64,000 nucleotides of DNA from Gnetum montanum (GCA_015680685.1 MNCI01006839.1:41961-105960); one strand, 5' to 3'; counted from the first letter of the stretch, positions 20,221-31,629 are shown. The notes: generated by a model from the sequence alone, not told the origin. Made by a program: numbers and translations.

Positions 20221-22473
20221 AATAGTCCTAGTAGTGTTACGTTGTTAGGCTACGTGGGAATTTTTCCTTGCATGGATAAAGCATGTGAAAATTGGGTTGA
20301 AGGTCAAGGAACATGTGTTGAAGGATGAGGGGGGTGATAAGGATATGGGGATTTCCCTTTAAGAGATAGAGAATGATTTTGGTAATACTTTGGAGGGTAG
20401 TAGTGGTGTTGAAAAGAAGTGTGACTAGAAGAGTCATGTGGAGGCATGGGTTGCTAAACATAGTACCCATATGGATTTGGCTACCTACAAGGGTACTATT
20501 GTCTTGGTAGTGGCATCCCCCATGATTGCGGGTGTTGCCATTGATGGTACTGCTCATATGGTTGTGGTGGAGCTCTAGTTGGATAATAAGCCTATTGTTG
20601 TTGGTGGAATTGCCTTGGGTTTCCTTGAGGATAAGGCAACCTTTTGAGTGCTTGCCTTCATGCTAGTTTAGGATTCAAAGAATACACCCAAAATTCCTAT
20701 AAGTATGACACAATAGAGAAACACCCCTTGGGATGTTCATATTGGTAGATGTCACACCTGTCATCATCATTTAATTCTGACCCCACAACCTCTTCTACTA
20801 CCACAGCTTTGCCCTTACCCCTTTGGTAGGCATGTTTAGCTTCTTTTCTTCTCTTGCGATCATGATCACTACCTTGCTCTTTGGATTCTTTTATAATTTT
20901 TAGAGCAATTTAGAAATTGTCATCTAAAGATTCCCACATTTTGTCAACCTGAGCCAAAATTTTAGACATAGATTTTTGAATTGGCAAGATTTTTTGTTGC
21001 ACCACTTCATCAAGTGGTACCTCCCCCTCACTGTCATAGAACTAGACCTCCATCTTTCTGATGGAAGGATCCTAGTTATACTGCTTAGCACTTTCCCATT
21101 TTCTCAATTTCCATTCTTCTTTTACAACTTTCTCAATTACCCTTTGAATCTGATGGACTCTTAGTTCTAATAGTCTCTCTTGGGCATAGACCCCAAGAGT
21201 TCTCATTTTTGATTGGAGCCCATCTATGATATGGTGAAGCTACTTCTATTGAGAATAACCATGGCTAGGACATCTGTGTAAAAGGAAATAATTATGGCCC
21301 ATGGCTGCATCCAAGGGTTGATGTGTTTCTTGTCACCAACCTTGGATTTGCTTTCTCAAATTGGACACTCTAGAGTACGTCTGATATTTGTCATTAAACA
21401 ACTCAAGCATTGTACTCCATCTGCGAATTGATTCTATCTCCAAGGAGTGGTACCAACTTTCTACTTCTTTTATGAGTGTCTTGGGAAATAACTTAAGATT
21501 TTGCTAGTCATTTTCTATGTTCTACAAGGCATAGGCATTGTGAAAGGCCTAAATATGGGTATGTGGATTTGAGTTATATCCCCCCTCAAATTTGAGGATA
21601 TTGTTCATATCCAACCACTTGATTTTGCTATCTTTCACATGCTTGGTTGGAATCATCACTACCTTTGTAATGTTTAGCATGCTTCAAGTTATTAGCAAGG
21701 GTTCATCATCATGATGATTTTGATGATTCCTATGATGTTCCCTACTACCCCTTCGTTCATGGTGTGGCCTATGATCATTGTCTTTCCATTCATCTTCATC
21801 ACGGTTTTAATTACATTTAGAGGAGAAAGAAGAAGATGTAGATGAAGAGGGTGAAGAGGGAGGAGGACTGCCACCATGACGATGTTTTCCACCTCCTCTA
21901 CACTTGTCATGGCCACGATCATTAGGTTTATTGTCATCACGATGCTTGCTTGAGTTCCTACCTTGATTCACACTTTTGCTTGAACCCGAATTATTGATAG
22001 TAGAGATTTGGGTTCAAGCCCCCTTCACCAGAGTCAATGGGTGGAGAATCTTCATGTTGAGAATGTCTAGAGGGGGGATTCTCATTGTTGTCTTGGTTCA
22101 ACAGGAACAAGGGGTTGGTTAAATGTTTCCCTTTCATAGCTTCATGGTTCTTGTCTTGGTGTCGATCTTGTTTGCATTATGTTTTTGTGGGATAGTAGTC
22201 TCGATAGTCATGGTCTTTCATAATGTATTCATCATGAAGGTCTTGGATGTTCAACCTCTTAAGAGTTTGGAGCAACATCTTAAGAACATATTGGTTGGGA
22301 GGTAACACAATGTTTTCCTCCATATCTCTCCATTGTAGTTGCTTATCCTGATGTAGGATGAAGGTGAGGATGAAGGTGAAATCATGTACAAACTCATTTG
22401 GATGAGTGTACACCACTTTGAATTCCTAGGGCACTAGCAATTTTGAATCATCATGCCTATGAGAAGAAGATAT
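20221..22473 (-). pseudogene. gag of E2, decayed
   Basis: It starts MSSSHRHDDSK at about 22473, with VYTHPNEFVHDFTF. It passes a Ser/Arg/His-rich spacer (about 21960-21700) and has core LDMNNILKFEGGYNSNP, IQAFHNAYAL, LIKEVESWYHSL, LFNDKYQTYSRVSNLR and LHHIIDGLQSK, then a finger-like CDIYQYEHPKGC and a Tyr/Pro-rich C-terminus. The N-terminus is of the E4 type and differs from the E1/E8 type, while the core is shared. Many stops. Confidence 0.78.
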
Positions 22474-22622
22474 TTTGGATTAGAGAAAAAATTCAATGTG
22501 CTTAAATTATAATTATAATTGTTATTTTCTTTTTTTTTGAATGATTGTGACCTTAGGGTTCATTCCAATGATCTTAAATAATATTTGCTAAGTCCTAGAT
22601 AGTGCACATATCAAACTATAGG

Positions 22623-22640
22623 TCCCTCGCGATGATGCAA
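22623..22640 (-). other. Primer binding site of E2 (tRNA-Asp, decayed)
   Basis: TTGCATCATCGCGAGGGA on the minus strand, one base after the LTR, at the position of the E1 and E4 PBS. Confidence 0.65.
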
Positions 22641-22641
22641 A

Positions 22642-23537
22642 TGATGAGTAGCAAATAGACCCTACGTCCAACCATATGAATCACTAAGTGTTCACGCATG
22701 ATTTGGTCGAATTCTATGGACTTATAGCCTTCTAAGTACATTGGTCTCTAGGAAGTGAAACTAATCAGTGCAATAGTTGTCTTCCCAATTACAATTGTGA
22801 AATGCAAAGGTATGGTTAAGTGCAATTGAGGCATATGATTTTTATCATTTTTATGTTTATGTTTAAAGTAACCTAAGGATAAAGAATAATTAGTAAAATA
22901 ATTTAATTAAATTGCTAATGTAATCTAACTAGCTACACTTAACTAATCCTAACATAAGCATACGTTCCCACTTACAATACACATCCTGAACACGTTTAAC
23001 GCTACTGGGTTGCCAAACGTTAAGCATTACTGGGATTACCAAGAGCTAAGCATATGCTCGAAGTGAGCGTACTTATGTGCTTGATTAATTACTATTTAAT
23101 ATAGCTTAATTTAGCTTAATTGATTACTTAATTACTTAAGGCATTAAAAGAAATTGCCTAAAACATTAAATGCATAAGTAAATAATTAATCTATTTCAAA
23201 ATGCTGCAAGGTTTATCGAAAAACTCGTCTTTATTGCCACACACACTAATGTGCTCAAGTACAATAGTGCTTGAATAAAGATCTATACACTCTTTGACTC
23301 CTACTGTGGGCACTTAGAAAAATATTCTAACTTTCAAGCAAGAAAACTACAAGAGCTTTGCTAAAACTATTGAAAAGAAGCCATAAACATGGTAGGTGAG
23401 TGCATATTTATAGGCAAAAATAGACACTATGTCGATGAGGCCACATCAATGCATCAAATTCCATGTTGATGCGGCCACATCAACATGGTCACATCGATGC
23501 GGCTACGTCGACATAACCCAGAAAATGTGACTCATCA
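22642..23537 (-). repeat. 5' LTR of E2
   Basis: 896 bp, TGATGAGTAG to CTCATCA. U3 has the array of TCGATGCGGC/ACATCG-type repeats (about 23430-23515). Paired ACTGGGTTGCCAA / ACTGGGATTACCAAG repeats lie near 23005-23042. Confidence 0.9.
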
Positions 23538-23542
23538 CCAAT
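23538..23542. repeat. Target-site duplication of E2 (right)
   Basis: CCAAT, identical to 1627-1631. Confidence 0.85.
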
Positions 23543-23990
23543 AAAACTAAAGGGAAAATTTTATAAATGTTATTTTATATGGTGTTGAATGTTGGAGAGT
23601 ACAAAAGAGACACAAACAACATTAGTATGGCATAAATGCAAATGCATAGATGGATGTTGAAAATTACCAAAGGAGATAACTACATAATATAGATATCAAA
23701 GGAAGACTTGGAGTAGATTCTATTTTAGATAAGTTATAAGAATGATGTCCTAGATAGTTTGGGCATATGTAGAGAAGATTATATAATGAACCTATAAAAA
23801 AATTTGTTACAAAGGAAGACCAAAAAAGAAAAAATTTTAGGAAAACCTATTATATATAAAGTGAAGAAATTGCAAACAAACAAAGATTTACCTCTTCATA
23901 AACATGAATGGTAAACAAAAAAAATCATATAGCCATGGATAAGGCTAGAGTAATGATAATGATGGTGGTTTTCATAAAGCTTATATAGAA
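23543..23990 (+). pseudogene. LINE (RTE-like), C-terminal part of the copy split by E2
   Basis: Translation gives YGVECWRVQKRH, MQMHRWMLKITKGDN, a WFGHM-type block (LGHMQRR here), RPKK and WPRIRLE-like end sequence. This is the typical tail of RTE-like reverse transcriptases (YGSECW ... MLRWM ... RWFGHV-RR ... GRPKK). It is the missing continuation of 905-1626. No poly(A) or 3' repeat was identified. Confidence 0.7.
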
Positions 23991-24409
23991 TAGTGAGACT
24001 AATATTGATGATAGTTTCATAAGAATTGGGCCATGAACCAACGTCTCATGACAAGCAATAAAGACGAACATACATGTAGATCATTATTTTGGTGCAGTTA
24101 TTTCATAGAAAGAATTAAGCAAACAAAAAAAGTTGTGCCTAATACCACGGCCAACATGCCTCTTTGAATTAAACATAAACATCAAACCATTTACTCTAAT
24201 CAAGTTACGCATCACTCATGATAAGAGTATCCTATGTAATCTGACACGGGATATGAAAGCAGAAAACGAAAACAGAGAACGAAGAAAATCGTTTTAGCCG
24301 ATGGTTATGATGTGTACGCAGGAAAATTAACAAGCTGTTCTGCATCTAGAAAATTACAATAAGCAGCCTGCGTATCTTAAACACATATTTAGCAAACGTG
24401 TGAAAACAC

Positions 24410-24985
24410 TCAATCAAATGGATGGCAGTGCCACGTGAAGAAAGCGTATGCTCCTCGAATGTAGGGATCCCGTGGGTCTGAAGTCAGGGCCGCTGTGAAC
24501 AATGATTCAGCCATGTCTGTGCAATCCAAGGCTGTCCATACAAAATTTGCATATTCAACGAGCAATCTCCCATTGTTGGGCTCCAGCTCAAGTGCCTGTT
24601 CAAAGAAGCAGCGAGCCAAATCGTGGCGCTGCCATACTCTCCACAGATACACAGCAAAGTCACCATGGAAATGGAATGTCCCCAGATTATTCATGCTTAT
24701 CCTCATCCTCCTGCTCCTCCTGTATAAGCAGAGTCTCCACTTCACAGAGTCGTGATGGCTACCACCTGGATTTGCAGCATTATCATTGTCCCTGGAATTG
24801 CACTGATCTCCCTGAGTTGCTTGACATGCAATAATCGTATTATTGCGAGACTTATGATCCCTAATCTTGATTTTGTGTTTTGGAAGAAATGACGGTGAAA
24901 TTTGAATTCTGTCATGGTCTGATTTCCTGTTCAGCAGCGCTTCACAAGGAAATGAAGTTGCAGTTAGCCTCAATACTGTGGACAT
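24410..24985 (-). CDS. TPR-like protein, 191 aa, possibly plastid-targeted
   Basis: Intact frame, and the only convincing host gene seen. Residues 1-60 are Ser/Thr/Arg-rich with few acids, as in a plastid transit peptide. From about 108 it has TPR-type helices: FAVYLWRVWQRHDLARCFFEQALELEPNN, then LLVEYANFVWTALDCTDMAESLFTAALTSDP and YIRGAYAFFTWHC. Family members have FLWR-DL--AE--F--A---DP and end shortly after a YA-FLW motif, so the C-terminus looks natural. The stretch before the first helix is Arg-rich (RRSRRMRIS); the next frame there is acidic (QEEQEDEDK), the composition expected in this family. A local frameshift is therefore possible. Function is unknown; TPRs bind proteins. No clear TATA box is assigned. 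Confidence 0.65.
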   Translation of the reverse strand: MSTVLRLTATSFPCEALLNRKSDHDRIQISPSFLPKHKIKIRDHKSRNNTIIACQATQGDQCNSRDNDNAANPGGSHHDSVKWRLCLYRRSRRMRISMNNLGTFHFHGDFAVYLWRVWQRHDLARCFFEQALELEPNNGRLLVEYANFVWTALDCTDMAESLFTAALTSDPRDPYIRGAYAFFTWHCHPFD

Positions 24986-25470
24986 GTCGGTCGGTCGATC
25001 GGTGCCAGTTTATTTGTTTACGAAAACAAATATGAAAGTAGCATTTATGTCCATTTAATTTGGGCATTGCCAAAGCTGAGGTTCCTTTCCTTGCGTGATG
25101 GAATTCCTTGTCTTGCATTAAACGTCTATATCCCGAATTGGGTATTCTTTCTTTCCTTGGGCAATATACGTAGGAAACCGCTTTATGCTGCTAACTTTTA
25201 TCTTTATTTTCATTTTAATATCTTGTTTGCAAGGATGTGTAGTTGCATCTGATTCTCTGCGTCTCCTTCTCCGACAAGAAATATCAGGGATCATAGGATT
25301 ATTCTTCCGATGCAAGGTAAGAATAGTGTGAAAAATGCTGCTTCGTGCCCGGATTGTTTACCTGTATCATATTTTTGTATCATACTTTTGCAGCACCTTG
25401 CCGCCTGAAGTGATTCATTTTGATGCCTGAGTAATTTTTCCTTGGATCAACTAATTAAGCTAAAAGGTGG
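24986..25470. other. Non-repetitive flank of TPR gene; possible small spliced exons on plus strand
   Basis: This does not match the surrounding transposons. On the plus strand AAG|GTAAGAA at 25317 and TTTTGCAG at about 25393 form a plausible small intron, but no coding frame is recognised on either side. It may be the 5' region of the TPR gene or part of an unidentified transcript. Confidence 0.25.
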
Positions 25471-25490
25471 ATTTCGTACCGTAGTTTCTC

Positions 25491-26252
25491 TTGTCATGTT
25501 TTTATTCTATGTTATTAGATTCCTCCACCTCTCCACCCTTGAAATTATGGTTAGTTAATAATGTGAAAATTATGGTTGTGCCTAAATACTTTATTTGTTT
25601 TGTTGACTTTGTAAAAGGATATGATTTAGGGGTCTGTAAAAATTTGCTGTTGCACCTCAATTGTTTAAGCATCTTTATAAAGTTGATGGTAGCAATAGAA
25701 AAGTTATATGAAGAAGTCATCATTGAGTTTAAAGACAAGAATTTATGGGACAATTTTCAGTTTCAAACTAATATTATAATGAAACAAGGATGTTCTTTAT
25801 CCCCAACACTTTTTTACCTCTTTATTGATGAGTTGCAAGATTGGATCTATACAGGAAATCATAAGGATGTTATCAAGGTTGTAGCAGACCTACTTCTTTA
25901 TGTAGATCATGTAGCTTTAATTTCTACTTTTGAGAAAGGTATACAAAATATGTTGTAAATTGTAAAAAAATTTTGTTTTTATTCTAGCCTTCAAGTCAAT
26001 GTAAAAAAGTCAAAAATGATGATATGGGGTCTAACAAATACAAATTTTAATTTTAATTCTAATTCTGGAGCTACAAATATAGAAATAGTGAAATCTTTTA
26101 GATATTTGGGTCTCCATTATATAAGTAATTACGAATGGGATACTTGTGTTAAGGAGAAAATACCAAGAGGAATTAAGGCTCTATATGCTATAAAAAAAAT
26201 TACAAATGTCATGTCCCCATTCCCAAATGGAGTCGCTTCATTAAAAATATAG
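25491..26252 (+). pseudogene. Second LINE reverse transcriptase fragment
   Basis: Two frames together give YFICFVDFVKGYDLG, IEKLYEEVI, MKQGCSLSPTLFYLFIDEL and LLYVDHVALIS (catalytic ADD changed to VDH). After a shift come VNVKKSKMMIWG, SFRYLGLHYISNYEWDTCV and KALYAIKK. The wording differs from the 905-1626 copy, so this is another LINE lineage. It ends abruptly near 26250, without the C-terminal domain. Confidence 0.78.
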
Positions 26253-29200
26253 TGTTCCATAACAAATGTTGTAATTATTGTAATTAAGATATGAAAGGGC
26301 TGCATTGTAAGAACATACATGTCTCTTGAGATGACATTTGAGGATTTAACCTAAGGTATTTATACTTGTGGATTATAGGTTGTATTAGCATGGAGTTGCA
26401 AAGCCAGTAAAGGTGAGTAATGGGTCCTAGGTGAAGTGGGACAAGAACGTGACTTGTCATGCTTTCTAGTTGGTTACAAGCCTAACCATAGTGGCAGTGC
26501 TGGATTGGCTCTAAGGCATAGATGCTGAAGGAAGATATCCCCAAGGAATCTTCAGAGCTTGACCCAAATATACTATTTCACATTAATAAAGCATTTTTTT
26601 CATTTTCCTTTTATATTTTTTCTATTATTTTCTTTACGTATAATGTCAAATGTTATGTATATTTGACATTTTTCATGACATTTGGGAATGAGATATCATC
26701 CAATGATAACTCATGGATTCATGATTTAAGGAGAACCATGGACCACCATGAGATGTTCATCATTTTAAAGATGAATCACGTTAATCAAGAAGATGTCCTC
26801 CTAATGATTTTTATTGATATGCATGACTAGAATTCTAGGAGATTCCACTATGCTTTGGTAAGGTATCACAATTGCATGAAACTTTGGTCAAACAAGGGTA
26901 CATCAATCCATGCAACTCTTACCCATTTTGTAGTGTCATTATATCGTAATTAATTGATTAAGGTTATTCTTAAGTTCCTCCAATAAGCCTATAGCCATAG
27001 CCAAAGTTTTTTTAGAAATTTGTCTCATTTTGGAACTTATTACCCATCCCTACCTAAGACCTATACATTGGTAAGTTTAAGGGATTCAACCTAGACTTAA
27101 GATTCTCTTCATTTCTACTTAATTACTATAAGCATAAAGTGTAAGGATGAGCCTACATCAAACATGCACCAAAACTGTAGAGATATATGTGCTAAATCTT
27201 TGTACCATAGTTAGTTTTCAATTGTAATTAAACTTAAGTCACTTAGAAATCCTCATGTCACCTCTACGTTAGTGTATTGAGGCCCAATTCAACAAAATAA
27301 GCTATTTTTGTCCCTTAAAATCATAGAATTCCAACTTAGTAGTTTCACTCTCTAAGACTATGCCCAATGCATAGTACTCATTAAGACAATTCCAACAGTA
27401 CCAATTTCATCACGATTAGGCACATAGTTTGTGAGGTATCACATTTCTTAGTAAGCATGCTAATTAAGTAATTAAATAAAAATAAAGTTAAAATTTAAAA
27501 ATTAATTAAGAATTGGGACATGAAATTAAACCCAAGACCTCATGTGTGTTAAAGCTCAAGTCTTAATCCCTCTTCAACTAGCCATCTAAGTAACTTTCTA
27601 GGTTGTTATTACAAACCTATTTAATTATATTTATAAGTATACTTGATTAAAAAATAAAAAACCTAATCCCTTAAGATTAAGGTTGTGGCACACACCATGC
27701 TACATTGTGGAAAGCTATGGTGTAGGCTTGCTATTGATAGGAGTCCTATCACACCCTAAAATTTTATACTTATATAATCTAAGTTTAATCACACAAAACT
27801 TATTACTCGAGTATGTGATGTCATAATGCCTATAACCAAAGGAGAATGATCATCATAAGCATTATAAATCTTAACCAAAGCATATGGTAAATCTAAAATT
27901 CACATTAGAGTACTTTAAGTAGTAATTCCATTAATCATAATCTATAAATGAATCTCATAATATAACAAGTTCATAGCCTCAAAAGAGAGTTTATATTATT
28001 CACTATTACAAAAGGTCAAACACATCAAATTTCATGATAACATAATCAAAATCTAAAAACATAAAGGAAAGCTCCAAAGCTTCAACTTCATCACCATCAA
28101 GCTCCTAGCTCCTATCATCTAGATCTACATCCACACATATAAGAAGGGTTAGAAATTTTCTAGTAGAGCTAACTACCTTGGTGTACCTAGAACAAGCTAA
28201 AGGATAAGGCACATGTTACACAAAAATCCATCTAAAGATCCATGAGATTAAATACTGAAAGCCAAATCCGAAATCATGATATCTAGAAAATGTCAAGAGA
28301 TAGATAAATCGATAATGTATTAGAATCAATCATCCACAAGGACTATTGATTCACACAGGTGTTACTTTTTTGAATGGTGTCAGTGATCCACCTTAAGGAT
28401 TAGTTGACCAGTCTTACCTAAACTTCAATGGATTGAGCCTTGTAATAAACTCATATGGACTAAGAAAACCAACCACATGACATTCACAAGCAACGTGAGT
28501 AGACACTAATTGGCTAAATAGTTCTTCCACAATGCTTGACCACTATCAAAATCTAAGTGCAATCATAGGTGATGTGGATCAAGCAAAGAAGCCAATTTTA
28601 CTCTCCAGAATGCTTATGCCTTTACACTCAAATTTGGCTACCTAGTGTACAATCATTGATGACATGGGTTAAGTTCTAGAGGCCAACCTAGAATCCTCAC
28701 AATGCCTACCCATCGATCACATTGAAATGCATCATCAAGAGTTCAAAATGAGACATTAAAGATTAGAAACATAAAATAGATAATAAAATAGCAACCATAA
28801 GTTAACCATAACAATGATGTGTTTTACCTGATTTTGGATGTATTTGAATATGTTTTGATGAGTTCAAGATGTTCTAGCATTAAAGGGAACTTATTTGAGC
28901 ACATAACAACACTCTAGACTTCAATTTGGATGGCTTCCCAAATAGCCTTGGTAGAATAGACACCTTTTCTTACAAGTAGATGTCTACTACAAGCATCTAT
29001 AATGTAGGATAGATGTCTCCTAAAAGACATCTTCAATGAAAGATACATATCTTGTCCTACCTTGTAAATGTCTTCTCAACCAAAGCTATGTCTCTCCATA
29101 ACTCCTAGTACTTTGAGAAAGACATCTCCCTAGACTTCAAGATGTCTAGTTTAGTTGAAAAAAGATCAAAATGATTGCAAAAGATTAACAAAAAGACAAC

Positions 29201-29392
29201 ATTCATCAAGAAATTTGAAAATAAGGATAACAATGCTAGTAATAATGAAACAATAATTGGATCATTGAAAAACTACAAAGAAACAAAACCTAGACTAGTT
29301 ACTCTACCTTAACAAGTTGAACTACAACAAAACTGGTCTACAACACACTAACTTGAATGCCAAGAAATTAGATCATCATAAGAGAAGAAGAA
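26253..29392. other. Anonymous intergenic region
   Basis: No gene or recognisable transposon protein. The ORF at 26522-26830 has low-complexity hydrophobic composition and no recognised motif. A cluster of AGATGTCT motifs occurs at 28970-29155 (separate entry). Parts may be old LTR sequence (for example around 27735-28140), but no partner LTR was found. Confidence 0.4.
28970..29155. repeat. Cluster of AGATGTCT / AGACATCT motifs
   Basis: Several copies of the near-palindrome AGATGTCT or its complement lie within about 190 bp, for example in TAGATGTCTAC, GATAGATGTCTCC, AAGACATCTTC, AGACATCTCCC and AAGATGTCTAG. The spacing is irregular. The density recalls the palindromic U3 arrays of the gypsy LTRs here, but no LTR ends were identified. 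Confidence 0.45.
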
Positions 29393-29397
29393 ACACT

Positions 29398-29655
29398 TGA
29401 TGAGTGAATTGGACACTATCAATGCATTGTTTCATGCATCAATGTGGCCCTGTCGACAGAAGATCCATTTTTTGCTATAAATATGTGCTCACTAGCTACA
29501 TTTATGACATCAATTTCATAGTAGTAGCAGAGCACTTTTAGTTTGTCTATTTGAAAGTTAGAATATTTCCCTTGAGTGCCCATAGTAAAATTCATTGAGT
29601 GTATGGATCTTTATTTGAGCATTGTTGTACTTGAGCACGATAGTATGTACCTGAG
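29398..29655 (+). repeat. Truncated 5' LTR of E6
   Basis: TGATGAGTG start, GTCGACAG-type U3 repeats, TATA box CTATAAATATG near 29480, and the conserved GAAAGTTAGAATATTT block. It stops inside R after GATAGTATGTAC, before the AATAAA region seen in 30723-31614. Confidence 0.75.
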
Positions 29656-30330
29656 ACTAGGTTGGCTTGTAGAAGGAAGTGAATAAGAAGCATATTCAAA
29701 TGGCTAAGGCAAAAGTGAACGAGGGCCTCTAGCAACTCCAACAAGGAAGAGAAGTATGTGACCCATTGTTGATGGAATAGATGCCTATAACAGAGTAGAG
29801 ATCCACCTAAAGGAGCTGCAGATTGAAGAAATGATAGAATATATGGAATTGGACAATCTCCACTATGCAAACTTGGTAATGCTGATTGCTGGATGGTTGC
29901 AGTCAGAACTTGAGAAGAAAGTGGTTAGCTTGTACTTGCTATATGAGGTTGAGTTCAAGCACCATAAGGACACCAAAGACAAGCTTGCAATGGAAAACAC
30001 TGAACTCGAAGTTCTTAGGGTATGATTAATAGATCAATGATCAATTGTTGAGAACTTGACCAAGAGAATGAATGATTACCAAGAGTTGAAAGATATAGTT
30101 AGAGCATTCAACATCAAGCACAAATAGTTTTCTACCTAGTTCATTAATGCTAAGGAGCTATTTCTAGTGATTCCTTGTCCTTGGGATGTGCTTGTTTTTC
30201 CCACATTGGCTATGCTACATGGACAATGAAAAATCCCAAGAGTAAGAAGGAAAAATTAAGGCATTGTTAGATGATGTTCACCTCTTATTAGAAGTTTCAG
30301 CAATAGTGGGATAGCCACAACCACCTTAGC
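29656..30330 (+). pseudogene. ORF2 C-terminal fragment of E6
   Basis: Homology to E1 ORF2 begins exactly at CTGAGACTAGG (E1 8190-8205 region, minus strand). The frame 29831-30025 reads MIEYMELDNLHYANLVMLIAGW, SELEKKVVSLYLLYEVEFKHHKDT and NTELEVLRV, a heptad-rich coiled coil. After a stop come ERMNDYQE-like (KRMNDYQELKD), FINAKELF and IPCPWDV. Where E6 has WLQSELEK, E2 has a TAG for the Gln. The end of the ORF lies around 30330-30560. Confidence 0.7.
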
Positions 30331-30418
30331 TAACGCATGAGCTTGAAGCTAGCGAAGGTCCCTTGGAACCTTAAGAGCCACCATTTCCTAGGACTATATG
30401 ACCTTCTCCACCAACTTC

Positions 30419-30576
30419 ATGCCATCAAAGGAAGTGCTATCCAATTTGGAAGAGTCATGTCATGGTGTTTAATTTTATGTCATGAACACCACAATTNTAT
30501 GCCATCAAAGGAAGTGCTATCCAATTTGGAAGAGTCATGTCATGGTGTTTAATTTTATGTCATGAGCACCACAATT
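30419..30576. repeat. Single-N gap flanked by 78-bp direct repeats (probable assembly artefact)
   Basis: 30419-30496 and 30499-30576 are identical except one base, with N at 30497 between them. The pattern is that of two contig ends that overlap but were not merged. Confidence 0.8.
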
Positions 30577-30710
30577 TTTGTAATGTGTTGATCTTTACAC
30601 TCAAGTACTTAGTTTTGTCAAGTCTGTTTGTTTTTGTTTTGTTAAGAGTTAATCAATAATCCCATACCTTTTCAATTTTTTAAAAGAACTTAAGGATGAG
30701 TTTTCATTCA

Positions 30711-30722
30711 GTCATAGGGGTA
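30711..30722 (+). other. Polypurine tract of E6
   Basis: GTCATAGGGGTA directly before the LTR start TGATGGG at 30723, preceded by the conserved GGATGAGTTTTCATT segment. Confidence 0.75.
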
Positions 30723-31614
30723 TGATGGGTAATGTCAACGAGGCCTTGTTCATGTGGCCTTGTCAACTGGGCCCTGTCGACATGGCCCCATCGACGCATC
30801 ATTTCATGCATCAATGCGGCCTCGTTGATGCAGGGTTCATTTTTTGCTATAAATACATGCTCACTAGCTACATTTATGACATAAAATTCATACTAGTAAC
30901 AAAGCTCTTGCAATTTTTCTATTTGAAAGTTAGAATATTTTTCTCAAGTGCTCACAACAGGAGTCATTAAGTGTATGGATCTTTATTCAAACATTGCTGT
31001 ATCTGAGCACGATAGTGTGTACAACAATAAATATGAGCTTCTTGAAAAACCTTGCAGCATTCTAGATAGTTTAGATATTTATTCATGTATTCAATGCTTT
31101 TAGTTTTTTATTTAATATTTTCTAGTAATTGAGCTAATCAGGCAAGATAAGCTAGATAAGTTAAATACATAAGTACGACCACTTCAAGCATAACACGTAT
31201 TCACTTGGTAATCCCAGTAGTGTTATTTCTTGGTACACCCAATAGCATAGTGCTTTGTAACTTAGCAGTGGATACATGGGTTCAAGACATGTGCAAAAAG
31301 TGGGAATAGATGCTTATGTTAGGGTTAGTTACAGATTAGTTAATTAGTTAAATTAAAATAGTTAATCTAGTTACTTTATCTTTCTTTAAACACTACAACC
31401 ATAAAACATAAAATGATAAAAATCATATGCCTTGATTACACTTAATCATACCTTTGTACTTCACAAGTGTAATTGGAAAGACAACGAATGACCTCAAGGC
31501 AAGATTCACTTCCTAGAAGACTAATGCACCGAAAACTATAAAGTCCATGAAATTCAATCAGATTGTGCATGAACACTTTGTGATTCATATGGTTGGGTGT
31601 ATATGGTGGTCATC
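30723..31614 (+). repeat. 3' LTR of E6
   Basis: Starts TGATGGGTAATG. U3 has GTCGACATGGCC-type repeats to about 30830, TATA CTATAAATACATG near 30850, AATAAATATGAG near 31025 and the paired TTGGTAATCCCAGTAGTG repeats near 31205. The right end is decayed near 31614. Confidence 0.75.
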
Positions 31615-31629
31615 TAGGCTTATGATCTT

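Larger units (their letters stand above)
1632..23537 (-). mobile_element. Ty3/gypsy element E2 (Athila/Tat-like), interrupted by E1
   Basis: E2 is a structurally complete LTR retrotransposon read on the minus strand. The order is 5' LTR 22642-23537, tRNA-Asp-type PBS, gag, protease, RT-RNase H, integrase, non-coding spacer, U3-like internal promoter, ORF2, PPT and 3' LTR 1632-2518. Without the 9,007 bp brought by E1 (E1 plus one TSD copy) it is about 12.9 kb. Coding regions carry many stops and frameshifts. The protease and RT active sites are broken, so it is inactive. The E2 sequence continues across E1 (6421 to 15429) in the same order as in E4. Confidence 0.9.
29398..31614 (+). mobile_element. 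Internally deleted gypsy element E6 (LTR fragment - ORF2 end - PPT - 3' LTR)
   Basis: Plus-strand copy. The first about 258 bp (U3 and the start of R, with CTATAAATA) match the start of the 3' LTR. The sequence then passes at about 29655 directly into the C-terminal part of ORF2, followed by PPT and a full 3' LTR. U5, PBS, gag, pol and the ORF2 N-terminus are missing. The LTRs are of the GTCGA/GGCC type (like E2). No clear TSD: ACACT precedes the left end but is not found at the right. Confidence 0.75.

Noticed and set aside
24495-24834. Plus-strand ORFs of 86 and 110 codons opposite the TPR gene
   Set aside because: They are antisense shadows of the TPR frame on the minus strand.
26522-26830. 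102-codon plus-strand ORF as a gene
   Set aside because: Low-complexity Phe/Ile-rich start and no recognisable motif or homologue in the window.
30419-30576. Biological tandem duplication
   Set aside because: The same pattern around three other single Ns makes an assembly overlap far more likely.
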